Positions 1 to 8,310 of a stretch of 64,000 bases of DNA are shown here, in pieces. The notes under the pieces are model-generated. The model was not told the DNA's origin and made no database searches. It worked only from the letters and a program-made list of their open reading frames with translations. The DNA is from Albimonas sp963977235. Its GTDB lineage: Bacteria > Pseudomonadota > Alphaproteobacteria > Rhodobacterales > Rhodobacteraceae. Numbering within the stretch: the stretch's first letter is position 1; each line of letters begins with the position of its first letter. Location: contig NZ_CAXBOD010000005.1 in assembly GCF_963977235.1 (NCBI RefSeq), forward strand, positions 1 through 64,000, written 5' to 3'. The translations under genes and the position numbers were made by a program.

Positions 1-70
1 GGAGGAGGGACTTGAACCCCCGACACGCGGATTATGATTCCGCTGCTCTAACCAACTGAGCTACTCCGCC
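1..70 (-). tRNA. tRNA-Met (CAT), 3' end cut by window edge
   Basis: On the minus strand this folds as a tRNA with its 5' end at 70 (GGCGGAGTAGCTCAG). The anticodon stem GCGGA/TCCGC encloses a 7-base loop with CAT at positions 34-36, followed by a normal T arm. The last bases of the acceptor stem and any CCA lie outside the window. A G1 start and the overall sequence fit elongator Met rather than the initiator, which normally starts with C. A lysidine-modified Ile tRNA also has CAT, but the stems do not look like it. Confidence 0.9.
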
Positions 71-165
71 GAGCCGCGCGCCTGATAGCCAAGCCAGCGG
101 AGGGCGTCAAGCGGGGAGGGCGAGGAAAACGGATGGACCGCTCGCCCCGGCCGCTCCGCCGCGCC

Positions 166-939
166 TCATCGATATTTGGCCAGAAGGGCCGCCGCGCCCC
201 GCAGCAGCAGCGTCACGTCCGAGCCGACGGCCACCATGTCGGCCCCCATGCCCAGATATTTCGCCACCGTCGCCTCGTCGAAACCCAGCGTGCAGGCGGG
301 TTTGCCGCAGGCGTGGATGCGCTCGATCGAGGAGCGGATCACCTCGTCGACCTCCGGCGCGCCCGGCTGGCCGGTGAACCCCATCGAGGCCGAGAGGTCC
401 GAGGGGCCGATGAAGATCGCGTCCACGCCGGGAACCGCGCAGATCGCCTCGATGTTGCCCACCGCGGTCATCGTCTCGACCTGGGGGACCACGCAGATCT
501 CGGCGTTGGCCCTGGTCAGGTAGCCCGGGATCCGGCCGTAGCGCGCCGCGCGCACCACGCCGGCCGCGCCGCGGATGCCCTGGGGGGGGTAGAGGCAGGC
601 CTGCACCGCGGCCTCGGCCTGCTCGGCCGTGTCGACCATCGGGATGATGAAGCTCTGCGCGCCCGCGTCGGCCAGCTGCTTGAGCACCCAGGCCTCGTTC
701 ACCGGCGGGCGCACCACCACCGAGGAGGCGCCGTGGTCGGCCGCCGCGATCTGGCGGCGCATCAGGTCGATGTCGAGCGGGGCATGCTCGCCGTCGACCA
801 GCACGTAGTCGAAGCCCGCGTCGGCCAGAAGCTCGGTCGAGGCGTCGGCCCCCAGCATCAGCCACAGCCCCAGGACCGGGTCCTTGCGGGCGGCGAGCTT
901 GGCCTTGAAGGCGTTGGTCGGGACGGCGAATTCGGTCAT
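166..939 (-). CDS. HpcH/HpaI family aldolase (2-oxo-3-hydroxy acid aldolase)
   Basis: The 257-residue protein matches the class II pyruvate aldolases that cleave 4-hydroxy-2-oxoheptanedioate or similar 2-keto-4-hydroxy acids. Seen: DGEH at 49-52 (the family's catalytic His), Arg77 in VVVRPP (pyruvate-binding position), and the metal ligands Glu155 in PQVET and Asp181 in GPSDLSASM. Length is normal for the family. The start at 939 is chosen over an upstream in-frame start at 1074 because GGAGCC lies just before it and the upstream 45 residues are Arg/Pro-rich shadow sequence. It stands alone, so the physiological substrate is unclear; a garL or rhmA type role is equally possible. Confidence 0.9.
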   Translation of the reverse strand: MTEFAVPTNAFKAKLAARKDPVLGLWLMLGADASTELLADAGFDYVLVDGEHAPLDIDLMRRQIAAADHGASSVVVRPPVNEAWVLKQLADAGAQSFIIPMVDTAEQAEAAVQACLYPPQGIRGAAGVVRAARYGRIPGYLTRANAEICVVPQVETMTAVGNIEAICAVPGVDAIFIGPSDLSASMGFTGQPGAPEVDEVIRSSIERIHACGKPACTLGFDEATVAKYLGMGADMVAVGSDVTLLLRGAAALLAKYR

Positions 940-1207
940 CTGGAGGCTCCTTCCGCGATGGCGGGAAGCAACAAGTAACCGGGCGGCCGGTCGTGGGGAA
1001 GGGCGACGAGGCCCCCGCGGGCGCGCGCCGCTTGCCCGAGGGGCCGGAAGGGGCGAGGCTGTCCCGGCCCACACCGGGCTCCCGGCGAGGCCCTCCCGCC
1101 GCCGTCACGGTTCCGACGCGCAAACTTCGCAGCCCCGCGACGCGCGCGTCATCGTGTGCGGCGAGCTTCGCGCCGCATCCCGCGCTCGTTCCCAACCGGA
1201 GCCCCCC

Positions 1208-2755
1208 ATGCCCCAGCTTCGCCTCTCCCGGCGCCAGGTCCTCGCCGCCGGAACCGCCGCCGCGTCCGGCCTGTTCCTGCCCGCCTACTCGCGCGCCAGC
1301 CAGCGCCCGGCGCTGACCCACGGCGTCCAGTCGGGCGACGTCTCGGCCGACGGGGCGGTGATCTGGGCGCGGGCGGACCGGCCCTCGCGGATGATGGTCG
1401 AGGTCTCGACCACCGAGTCCTTCGCCGAGGCGCGCCGCCTGCCGGGCCTGGGGCTGACCTCGGCCTCCGACATGATGGGCAAGATGGAGCTGACCGGCCT
1501 GCCCTCGGACCAGGACGTGTTCTACCGCGTCACGATGCTGGACCTCGGCGACGTCAACGCGGCCTCCGAGCCGGTGGTCGGCCGCTTCCGCACCGCCCCG
1601 ACCGCGATGCGCGACATCACCTTCACCTGGTCGGGCGACACCGCCGGCCAGGGCTGGGGCATCGACGAAAGCCGCGGCGGGATGACGATCTATTCGACCA
1701 TGCTCCGGCACGATCCGGACTTCTTCCTCCATTCCGGCGACACGATCTACGCCGACGGCCCGCTGAAACCCGAGGTGGAGCTGAAGGACGGCGCCATCTG
1801 GAAGAACCTGGTGACGGAGGAGAAGTCCAAGGTCGCCGAGACGCTGGCCGAGTTCCGGGGCAACTTCCTCTACAACCTGCTCGACGCCAACGTCCGCGAG
1901 ATGGCCGCCCGGGTCCCGATGCTGGCCCAGTGGGACGACCACGAGACCACCAACAACTGGTATCCCTCCGAGCGGCTGGAGGACGACCGCTACACCGAAA
2001 AATCGGTGGCCCTCCTTTCGGCCCGCGCCAACCAGGCGTTCCGCGAGACGATGCCGCTCCGCGAAAGCTCGGTCGAGCCGGGGCGCATCTATCGCAAGGT
2101 CGCCTACGGGCCGCTGCTGGACGTGTTCTTCCTCGACATGCGCAGCTACCGCGGGGACAACGCCTCCAACGACCAGATGGAGCCGGGGCCGCAGACCGAC
2201 TTCCTGGGCGCCGCACAGATGCGCTGGCTGAAGGCCGAGCTCGCGGCCTCGACCGCCACCTGGAAGGTGATCGCGGCCGACATGCCGATCGGGATGATCG
2301 TGCGCGACGGGCCCTCGGCCTTCGAGAACTCCGCCAACGGGGACGGCCCGGTGAAGGGGCGCGAGTTCGACATCGCCGAGGTGCTGAGCTTCATCAAGCA
2401 TGCGAAGGTGAAGAACACCGTCTGGCTGACCGCCGACGTGCACTACACCGCCGCCCATCACTACAGCCCCGACCGCGCGTCGTTCCAGGACTTCGAGCCG
2501 TTCTGGGAGTTCGTCTCGGGTCCCCTGCACGCGGGAACCTTCGGCCCCGCGGACTACGACGACACCTTCGGCCCGAAGGTGGAGTTCGCCAAGGCGCCGA
2601 CGGCCGAGCAGGGCCAGAACCTGCCCCCCTCGGAGGGTCTGCAGTTCTTCGGCAAGGTCGACATCGAGGGCGCCACCGGCCGCATGACCGTGCGCCTGAT
2701 GGACGCCGGCGACGTCGAGCTGTGGGCCACCACGCTGGACCCCGAGCGCGCCTGA
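1208..2755 (+). CDS. phoD: PhoD-like alkaline phosphatase, Tat-exported
   Basis: A 515-residue secreted metallophosphatase of the PhoD family (phosphodiesterase/phosphomonoesterase, usually Ca/Fe dependent). The N-terminus has a twin-arginine signal (SRRQVL, then a small hydrophobic stretch ending near PAYSRAS). Seen further on: an N-terminal beta domain (THGVQSGDVSADGAVIWARA), SGDTIYADGP near residue 176, QWDDHETTNNW near 242, the DMRSYRG segment, and TADVHYTAAHHYS near 408; these carry the metal-binding Asp/His of the family. Start chosen at the ATG preceded by GGAG and by the signal peptide logic. No pho-box was recognised upstream. Confident as family; exact substrate not known. Confidence 0.92.
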   Translation: MPQLRLSRRQVLAAGTAAASGLFLPAYSRASQRPALTHGVQSGDVSADGAVIWARADRPSRMMVEVSTTESFAEARRLPGLGLTSASDMMGKMELTGLPSDQDVFYRVTMLDLGDVNAASEPVVGRFRTAPTAMRDITFTWSGDTAGQGWGIDESRGGMTIYSTMLRHDPDFFLHSGDTIYADGPLKPEVELKDGAIWKNLVTEEKSKVAETLAEFRGNFLYNLLDANVREMAARVPMLAQWDDHETTNNWYPSERLEDDRYTEKSVALLSARANQAFRETMPLRESSVEPGRIYRKVAYGPLLDVFFLDMRSYRGDNASNDQMEPGPQTDFLGAAQMRWLKAELAASTATWKVIAADMPIGMIVRDGPSAFENSANGDGPVKGREFDIAEVLSFIKHAKVKNTVWLTADVHYTAAHHYSPDRASFQDFEPFWEFVSGPLHAGTFGPADYDDTFGPKVEFAKAPTAEQGQNLPPSEGLQFFGKVDIEGATGRMTVRLMDAGDVELWATTLDPERA

Positions 2756-2774
2756 GCCCCGGTCTCTGGCCTCG

Positions 2775-2825
2775 GGGCGCCTGCCGGCGTCCCGATCCCT
2801 CGCGCCGGGCGCCTGCCGGCGTCCC
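2775..2825. repeat. 19-bp direct repeat, two copies, 32-bp period
   Basis: GGGCGCCTGCCGGCGTCCC occurs at 2775-2793 and again at 2807-2825 without mismatch, in the gap between phoD and the ymdB-type gene. It is probably a small intergenic repeat; no function is evident. Confidence 0.7.
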
Positions 2826-2843
2826 TGGCCTTCGCCGCAGGGC

Positions 2844-2864
2844 GCCCCGGGCTTGACCCGGGGC
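2844..2864. terminator. GC-rich hairpin between phoD and ymdB-like gene
   Basis: GCCCCGGG and CCCGGGGC form a perfect 8-bp stem around CTTGA. There is no U tract, so it may be an intergenic palindromic repeat unit rather than an intrinsic terminator for phoD. Confidence 0.4.
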
Positions 2865-2947
2865 CTCGCGCGGCCTGCCCCCCCACGCCCGCTCGCCCGC
2901 GTTTCGCCCATCTGGCGCCGGGGGGCGGAACGGGCTAGAGGAAGGGC

Positions 2948-3781
2948 ATGAAACTGCTATTCCTCGGCGATGTGATGGGACGGGCCGGCCGCACCGCGGT
3001 CATCGAGCGGCTGCCGAAGCTGCGCGAGGCCTGGAAACTGGATTTCGTGGTGGTGAACGCCGAGAACTCGGCCTCGGGCATGGGCATGACCGGCCCCATC
3101 GCCACCGAGATCTTCGCCGCGGGCGCCGACTGCATCACCCTGGGCGATCATGCCTTCGACCAGAAGGACATGATCTCCTACATCGGGACCGACGCGCGGA
3201 TCCTGCGGCCGCTGAACTACTCGAAGGCCGCGCCCGGCATGGGCGCGAAGGTGTTCGAGGCGACCCGCGGCCGGCGCGTGCAGGTGGTGCAGGCGCTGGG
3301 GCGGGTGTTCATGTCGCGGCCCTACGACGATCCCGTGCCGATGGTCGAGGCGGCGCTGAAGACCGCGCCTCTGGGCGGCGCGGTGCAGGCCACGATCCTC
3401 GATTTCCACGCCGAGGCGACGTCGGAGAAGATGGCCATGGGCCGGATCGTAGACGGCCGTGCGAGCCTCGTGGTGGGCACGCACACCCATGTGCCGACCG
3501 CCGACGCGATGATCCTCAACCGCGGCACGGCCTATCTGTCGGACGCGGGGATGTGCGGCGACTACGACTCGGTGATCGGCATGCAGGCCGACGAGCCGAT
3601 CCGCCGCTTCGTCACCGGCATGGCCAAGGGCCGCTTCCAGCCCGCGCTGGGCGAGGCGACGCTGTGCGGCGTCTATGTCGAGACCGAGGACAAGACCGGC
3701 CTCGCGAAGCTCGTCCAGCCGATCCGCATCGGCGGCCGCCTGCAGCCCTCCGTCCCCGAGGGTTTTTCGATTCCCGAATAG
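2948..3781 (+). CDS. YmdB/TIGR00282-type metallophosphoesterase
   Basis: A 277-residue cytosolic calcineurin-like phosphoesterase. The protein starts MKLLFLGDVMGRAGR, with Asp8 as the first metal ligand, Glu39-Asn40 in VNAENSASG, Asp67-His68 in LGDHAFDQ, and THTHVPTAD near 178-186. This is the pattern of the YmdB family, which hydrolyses 2',3'-cyclic nucleotides in Bacillus and is linked to RNA decay and biofilm choice. The family normally has GNH where this has GDH, which is common in alphaproteobacteria as far as I know. It stands alone and is convergent with the cyclo-ligase gene. Confidence 0.88.
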   Translation: MKLLFLGDVMGRAGRTAVIERLPKLREAWKLDFVVVNAENSASGMGMTGPIATEIFAAGADCITLGDHAFDQKDMISYIGTDARILRPLNYSKAAPGMGAKVFEATRGRRVQVVQALGRVFMSRPYDDPVPMVEAALKTAPLGGAVQATILDFHAEATSEKMAMGRIVDGRASLVVGTHTHVPTADAMILNRGTAYLSDAGMCGDYDSVIGMQADEPIRRFVTGMAKGRFQPALGEATLCGVYVETEDKTGLAKLVQPIRIGGRLQPSVPEGFSIPE

Positions 3782-3870
3782 GTCTGTCGCGGGCGACCCG
3801 GCCCGCGCGGTCCCGGTCCCGAGCCATCCGATCGCCTGGGATCGGGCGGGCCCCCCCGCGCCGCGCGCCG

Positions 3871-3888
3871 AGTTGACAGCTGTCAACT
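3871..3888. promoter_or_regulatory. 18-bp perfect palindrome, possible operator
   Basis: AGTTGACAGCTGTCAACT reads the same on both strands. It contains TTGAC-N4-GTCAA, which resembles CRP/FNR-family half-sites. It lies between two convergent genes, where an operator is not expected, and no U tract follows, so its role is open. Confidence 0.4.
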
Positions 3889-3913
3889 TTGGGTTGCGCG
3901 AGGCGCGGGGGGC

Positions 3914-4483
3914 TCAGGTCAGCAGGCCGGCCTCGGTCGCGATGGCGTTCAGGGGGCGGTCGGTGGGCTCGGCGGGCAGCGCCTCGGCCTGCTGGGCGGC
4001 GTAGGCCAGGCCCAGCGCATAGGCGCCGGGGCCGCCGTCCGCCTGCAGCAGCGCCAGCGTGCGGTCATAGAAGCCCCCGCCATAGCCCAGCCTCAGCAGC
4101 CCCGCGTCGAAGGCCACCAGCGGCGCGATCAGCGCCCCCGGCGTCAGCCAGGCGCCCGAGGCCGGGACCGCCGCGCCGAAGGGGCCCTCGACCATCTCCG
4201 CGTCCGGCGCCCACTCGCGGAACGCAAGCGGGCGGCCCGGCGCCTCGATCACCGGGACGCACAGGCGACGGCCGGCCTCGTGCAGGCGGGTCATCAGGGG
4301 GCGGGGGTCGATCTCGGTGCGGATCGGGACGTAGCCGGCGATCACGCCCTCGGGCCTTGCGAGCAGGGCGGCCAGCGCCGCCTCGGTCGCGGCCTGCGGC
4401 GCGGGGCCGAGCGCCAGCCGGGCCGCCCGTCTGCGGGCGAAGGCGGCGCTGCGGGCCTCGGCCTTGGCGACGGCGATGTCCAT
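3914..4483 (-). CDS. 5-formyltetrahydrofolate cyclo-ligase
   Basis: A 189-residue enzyme that converts 5-formyl-THF to 5,10-methenyl-THF with ATP, returning the storage form to one-carbon metabolism. Seen: GYVPIRTEIDP (49-60, substrate region), the family signature GYGGGFYDR at 133-141 (nucleotide binding), and the normal compact length. The start at 4483 gives MDIAVAKAEARSAAFARRR, the usual basic N-terminal helix; the much longer open frame upstream runs through the tRNA gene and is an artefact. The gene follows tRNA-Glu and its terminator on the same strand. Confidence 0.93.
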   Translation of the reverse strand: MDIAVAKAEARSAAFARRRAARLALGPAPQAATEAALAALLARPEGVIAGYVPIRTEIDPRPLMTRLHEAGRRLCVPVIEAPGRPLAFREWAPDAEMVEGPFGAAVPASGAWLTPGALIAPLVAFDAGLLRLGYGGGFYDRTLALLQADGGPGAYALGLAYAAQQAEALPAEPTDRPLNAIATEAGLLT

Positions 4484-4582
4484 GGGCGGTCTCCGCCGAT
4501 CCGTGACGCGCGCGCCCCGGCGAGACCGCCGGAGGTCGGAACGAGACAGGCCCGCGGCCGGAGCGTGGGGCCCGAAAGCAGA

Positions 4583-4608
4583 AGGGCCGACGCTGGAGCG
4601 TCGGCCCT
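4583..4608 (-). terminator. Intrinsic terminator of tRNA-Glu
   Basis: AGGGCCGACGC and GCGTCGGCCCT pair perfectly (11 bp) around a 4-base loop. On the minus strand the stem is followed by TTCTGCTTT, a weak U-rich tract. It sits just downstream of tRNA-Glu and before the cyclo-ligase gene. Confidence 0.75.
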
Positions 4609-4629
4609 GGTCCGCGAGCCGCGGAAGAT

Positions 4630-4704
4630 TGGCATCCCCTAGGGGAATCGAACCCCTGTTTCCACCGTGAGAGGGTGGCGTCCTAACCGCTAGACGAAGG
4701 GGAC
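4630..4704 (-). tRNA. tRNA-Glu (CTC), CCA encoded
   Basis: On the minus strand a full cloverleaf is seen: GTCCCCT acceptor, a D arm, anticodon stem CCACC/GGTGG with CTC at 34-36, and GGGGTTCGATTCCCC as T arm. Discriminator G73 and an encoded CCA end the gene. The sequence is close to the standard bacterial tRNA-Glu. Confidence 0.95.
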
Positions 4705-5088
4705 AGGATGCCTCGGCTGCGTTGGAGCGGGGGATATTCGGGAGGCGGTGACGAGTCAAGGCCCCCTCCGAACCCTCCCCCGAGATTTTCTGCGACCGAG
4801 GGGCCGGGCCTCTCGGTCGCCCTCCGCCGAGGCCGCCGCGCCCGGACGCCTCCCCCCGTTCGGCCGCAGCGTCAGGACCTGCGGCGCGATGCGAAGCCCG
4901 GCGCGGCAACCCAGAGGCCGGAACGGCGGAGGCGGCCGCGATGGCGACGGCGAGCGCGGCGGGGGCGCTGATCGAGGCCACGAAAATGCTCCGGGGCCTT
5001 GCGTGACGTCGGGCGCCCGGGCGGTCGGTCAGTTCGGATTGACGTATGTTGACGGCGGGAGGCCGCAGCGCAGGCGCTGCGCCGTCGC
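4705..5088. other. Gene-free stretch with two hairpins
   Basis: No credible gene is seen. It holds the promoter region of tRNA-Glu (minus), an imperfect 13-bp hairpin at 4792-4820 (GCGACCGAG arms, one G-T pair), and a GCAGCGC/GCGCTGC hairpin near 5066-5081 just downstream of the DUF6476-type gene that may end its transcript. Confidence 0.5.
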
Positions 5089-5439
5089 TCACTGTCTCCG
5101 GATCGGGGTCTGCGACAGCAGCGCGCCGTCGGCGCGGCGGAAGGTCAGCAGCGCCTCGGCGCCGTCGGGCAGGCGGACGGCGGCCAGGATCTCGGAGGGG
5201 GAGGCGCCCAGAGCGGTGATCTCGGCGCCGGCGGGCAGGGCCAGGGACTCGGCCCGGATCGGGAGCGCCGGCGGGGCGGCCGACCACAGCCGCCAGGCGA
5301 CCGTGCCCGCGATCAGGATCATGCCCAGGCCCAGCGTCACCGTCAGCCCCATCACCAGCCGGCGCAGCAGCTTCAGACGCGGGGGCTCGGGAAACTCGTC
5401 CTCGTCCTCGGCGAGCGCAGGGGATAGGTTGCGGACCAT
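5089..5439 (-). CDS. Small membrane protein, DUF6476-like
   Basis: A 116-residue protein with an acidic N-terminus (EDEDEFPEPP), basic residues RLKLLRR, one transmembrane helix at about 29-48, and a soluble C-terminal part of short beta-like segments (DGAEALLTFRRADGALLS). It resembles the uncharacterised DUF6476 family, found in Rhodobacterales next to the RluA-type synthase gene, as here. The chosen start overlaps the start codon of that divergent gene (the four bases CATG serve both), so the longer upstream frame is unlikely. Function unknown. Confidence 0.75.
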   Translation of the reverse strand: MVRNLSPALAEDEDEFPEPPRLKLLRRLVMGLTVTLGLGMILIAGTVAWRLWSAAPPALPIRAESLALPAGAEITALGASPSEILAAVRLPDGAEALLTFRRADGALLSQTPIRRQ

Positions 5440-6547
5440 GAGCGAACACCTGAGCGAAGACCAAGACGACGCCGACCTCCCGGCCGACGGGGACGACCTT
5501 GCCGGCGCGCCGAGCCCGGCCGCGTCCGGCCCCCTCCTGTTCGAAATCTCCGAGGCGCTGGAGGGGGAGCGCCTGGACAAGGCCCTGGCGCTGCTGGCGC
5601 CGGCGGGCCTCAGCCGCTCGCGCCTGCGCGCGCTGGTGGAGGGCGGCGCCGCCGAGCGGGACGGCGAGGTGGTGCGCGACCCGCGCGCCAAGGTCAAGGC
5701 CGGCGAGGCCTATGTCCTCGACATCCCCGCGCCCGCCCCGGCCCGGCCGGAGCCCGAGTCGATCCCCCTGACGGTGGTCTACGAGGACGCGCACCTGATC
5801 GTGGTCGACAAGCCCGCGGGCATGGTGGTTCACCCCGCGCCGGGCGCGATGACCGGCACGCTGGTCAACGCGCTGCTGGCCCATTGCGCGGGCTCGCTGT
5901 CGGGCGTGGGGGGCGAGGCGCGGCCGGGGATCGTGCACCGGATCGACAAGGACACCTCGGGCCTGCTGGTGGTTGCAAAGTCCGACGCGGCCCACCACGG
6001 CCTGTCGGAGCGCTTCGCCGCCCATGACCTCGAGCGGACCTACCAGGCGTTCGCGTGGTCGGCGCCGCTGACCTCGGATCCCCGCGCGCTGGGGCTGCCG
6101 GGGGTCGAGGACGAGGGCGGCGGCTGGCTGCGGGTCGAGACGCGGATCGACCGCCACCGCTCGGACCGCAAGCGGATGGCGGTGGCCAGGGGAGGCGGGC
6201 GGATCGCGATCTCGCACATGCGCACGCTGTCCCATGCGGGGCCCGCGACCCGGCCCATCGTCTCGCGCGTGTCCTGCCGGCTGGAGACGGGGCGCACCCA
6301 CCAGATCCGGGTGCACATGAGCTGGCTGGGCTGCCCGCTGGTGGGCGACGCGACCTATGGCGGCCGCTCGCGCAAGGCGCCCGGAGAGTTGGGCGAGGCG
6401 GCGGGCGAGGCGCTGGCCGGCTTCCCCCGCCAGGCCCTGCACGCCGCCACGCTGGGCTTCGACCACCCCGTCACCGGCGAGCCCCTGCGCTTCGAGGCGC
6501 CGCTGCCGGCCGACATGCAGGCGCTGGCCGAGGCGCTGGGCCTGTGA
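5438..6547 (+). CDS. rluD: RluA/RluD family ribosomal pseudouridine synthase
   Basis: A 369-residue enzyme that isomerises uridines in 23S rRNA to pseudouridine. After an acidic N-terminal tail of about 30 residues comes an S4 RNA-binding domain (ERLDKALALLAPAGLSRSR), then the catalytic domain with HRIDKDTSG, in which Asp170 is the nucleophile, and later GRTHQIRVHMSWLGCPLVGD. Length and order match RluC/RluD. AGGGGAT lies upstream of the ATG. The start codon overlaps that of the divergent DUF6476-like gene. rpoH follows on the same strand after about 790 bp. Which uridines are targeted cannot be decided between RluD and RluC. Confidence 0.9.
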   Translation: MSEHLSEDQDDADLPADGDDLAGAPSPAASGPLLFEISEALEGERLDKALALLAPAGLSRSRLRALVEGGAAERDGEVVRDPRAKVKAGEAYVLDIPAPAPARPEPESIPLTVVYEDAHLIVVDKPAGMVVHPAPGAMTGTLVNALLAHCAGSLSGVGGEARPGIVHRIDKDTSGLLVVAKSDAAHHGLSERFAAHDLERTYQAFAWSAPLTSDPRALGLPGVEDEGGGWLRVETRIDRHRSDRKRMAVARGGGRIAISHMRTLSHAGPATRPIVSRVSCRLETGRTHQIRVHMSWLGCPLVGDATYGGRSRKAPGELGEAAGEALAGFPRQALHAATLGFDHPVTGEPLRFEAPLPADMQALAEALGL

Positions 6548-7336
6548 CCCCCTGACGCGCCCCTGCGCCGCCCCGGGTTTCGCATCGGCGCTGCGTCGGC
6601 CGGTCGTCGACCTTGAGGCCCCGGGGCGCGCGCGGGCGCGAACGGCAGTCTGCGTGGGAGGCCGGGGTCAGGCCGCGCGCAGACGTCCGGCGCGGCGCGG
6701 CCTCGGGCGGATCGAGCCCGATCGGCGCAGACCCGAACGGAACCGCCGAAACGGATCCCGGCGAGGCGGGCGACTCCGCTCCGCGGTTCGTGGCTGACGA
6801 CGGGGCGAGCGGCGGGGCGCCACGGCCGAAACGCCGCCAGGCCCGAAGACCCGATCCGGGCTTGAGCGGAGGGCGAGGTCGACAGCTCTGGCGGGCCCGT
6901 CTCGCGAATCTGCCTGCGGAGCGAGCGTTTCGGGTCCTCGGCCGCGGACGACCGCAGGATCCGACCGATTTGCGCCTCGCGCGGTCTTCGACCCTGCCGG
7001 GCAGGGCGAAGGCGGGGCCGCCGGCGGTCTCTAAGCGACGCTGTCGCGGTCTGCTGCGGCCGCCGGGAGGCGTTCATCCCCCACGCCCTCGAGCAGATCG
7101 AAAGCATGGCCCGGACCGGGGCCGCGCCCTCGCCTCCCCCATGACGCGGGGGGACGCGTCGCGGCGCCCGGATTCCCTGTCCCCGCCCGCTCACGAACAG
7201 GAAACCGCCCCAAACGTTGTCTTAACGTTCCGCTATCACCATATGGGCTGTCCGGAGGGCGTGCGCGTCCCCCGCATGGCCGACTGCGCCCCGGGGCCCG
7301 CACCTTGCGGGAGGGGCGCGGGCGAAGGAGGGATGC
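6548..7336. other. Long gene-free stretch upstream of rpoH
   Basis: Open frames here lack ribosome sites, protein-like composition or known motifs, so I see no gene. The right end is the rpoH promoter region. The rest is GC-rich without long repeats that I could see; an untranslated RNA or long rpoH leader is possible but unsupported. Confidence 0.5.
7217..7245 (+). promoter_or_regulatory. Candidate promoter of rpoH
   Basis: TTGTCT (7217-7222) and CATATG (7240-7245) are spaced by 17 bp, a plausible sigma-70-type promoter about 90 bp before the rpoH start. It lies in a short AT-richer patch. AACGTT occurs twice across the -35 region. Confidence 0.5.
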
Positions 7337-8236
7337 ATGACCACTTACGCCAAGCTCCCGGCGCCGTCGCCGGAACAGGGACTCTCCCGCTACATGCAGG
7401 AGATCCGCAAGTTCCCGATGCTCGAGCCGGAGGAGGAGTACATGCTCGCCAAGGCCTGGGCGGACCACGACGACAAGGAGGCGGCGCACAAGATGGTGAC
7501 GTCGCACCTGCGTCTCGCGGCCAAGATCGCCATGGGCTACCGCGGCTACGGGCTGCCGACGGCCGAGGTGATCTCGGAGGCGAACGTGGGCCTGATGCAG
7601 GCGGTGAAGCGCTTCGACCCCGAGAAGGGTTTTCGCCTGGCGACCTATGCGATGTGGTGGATCCGCGCCGCGATCCAGGAATACATCCTGCGGTCGTGGA
7701 GCCTTGTGAAGATGGGCACCACCGCGGCCCAGAAGAAGCTGTTCTTCAACCTGCGCAAGGCCAAGAACCGCATCGGCGCGCTTGAGGAGGGCGACCTGCG
7801 CCCCGAGAACGTCGAGACCATCGCGAAGAACCTGGGCGTCACCCATGACGAGGTGATCGCGATGAACCGTCGCCTGTCGGGCGGCGACGCCTCGCTGAAC
7901 GCGCCGCTGAAGGCGGACGGCGAGGGCTCGGCCGAGTGGCAGGACTGGCTGGCCGACGACGACGCCGACCAGGCCGCCGAATACGCCGAGCGCAACGAGC
8001 TCGAAAGCCGCCGAGAGCTGCTGATGGCCGCGATGGAGGGCCTCAACGAGCGCGAGCGCCACATCCTGACCGAGCGTCGCCTGAAGGACGACCCGGTGAC
8101 GCTGGAGGACCTCTCGAAGGTCTACGACGTCTCCCGCGAGCGCGTCCGCCAGATCGAGGTCCGCGCCTTCGAGAAGCTGCAGAAGAAGATGCGCGAGCTC
8201 GCCGCCGAGAAGGGCCTGATCCGCGAGATCGCCTGA
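7337..8236 (+). CDS. rpoH: RNA polymerase sigma factor RpoH (sigma-32)
   Basis: A 299-residue heat-shock sigma factor. Region 2 is clear (TSHLRLAAKIAMGYRGYGLP, then VGLMQAVKRFDPEKGFRLAT and MWWIRAAIQEYILRSWSL), the RpoH box is KKLFFNLRKAK near 132-143, and the region 4 helix-turn-helix is TLEDLSKVYDVSRERVRQIE near 255-274. It directs RNA polymerase to chaperone and protease genes. GGAGGG precedes the ATG. It is monocistronic, with a strong terminator downstream. Alphaproteobacteria often have two rpoH copies; which one this is cannot be said from here. Confidence 0.97.
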   Translation: MTTYAKLPAPSPEQGLSRYMQEIRKFPMLEPEEEYMLAKAWADHDDKEAAHKMVTSHLRLAAKIAMGYRGYGLPTAEVISEANVGLMQAVKRFDPEKGFRLATYAMWWIRAAIQEYILRSWSLVKMGTTAAQKKLFFNLRKAKNRIGALEEGDLRPENVETIAKNLGVTHDEVIAMNRRLSGGDASLNAPLKADGEGSAEWQDWLADDDADQAAEYAERNELESRRELLMAAMEGLNERERHILTERRLKDDPVTLEDLSKVYDVSRERVRQIEVRAFEKLQKKMRELAAEKGLIREIA

Positions 8237-8286
8237 ACCTTCCCGGCGCGCCGCGCTCCGGCCCGAGCCTGAAACCGGAACCCTGA

Positions 8287-8310
8287 ACGCCCGCGTCCCG
8301 TCGCGGGCGT
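8287..8310 (+). terminator. Intrinsic terminator of rpoH
   Basis: ACGCCCGCG and CGCGGGCGT form a perfect 9-bp stem around TCCCGT, followed by TTTCCGCGTT, about 50 bp after the rpoH stop. Confidence 0.8.

Noticed and set aside
107..2911. A 934-codon open frame on the minus strand
   Set aside because: It is opposite the aldolase and phoD genes, is rich in Arg, Gly and His, and has no family motifs. High GC leaves long antisense frames open.
3871..3888. An intrinsic terminator between convergent genes
   Set aside because: The stem is AT-rich with no loop of normal size and no U tract follows on either strand.
3914..6466. An 850-codon minus-strand frame ending in the cyclo-ligase
   Set aside because: Only the last 190 codons are a gene; the rest runs through tRNA-Glu, its terminator and the rluD gene.
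6613..7785. A 390-codon plus-strand frame upstream of rpoH
   Set aside because: Its second half is an out-of-frame reading of rpoH, and the first half is Arg/Gly/Pro-rich without motifs.
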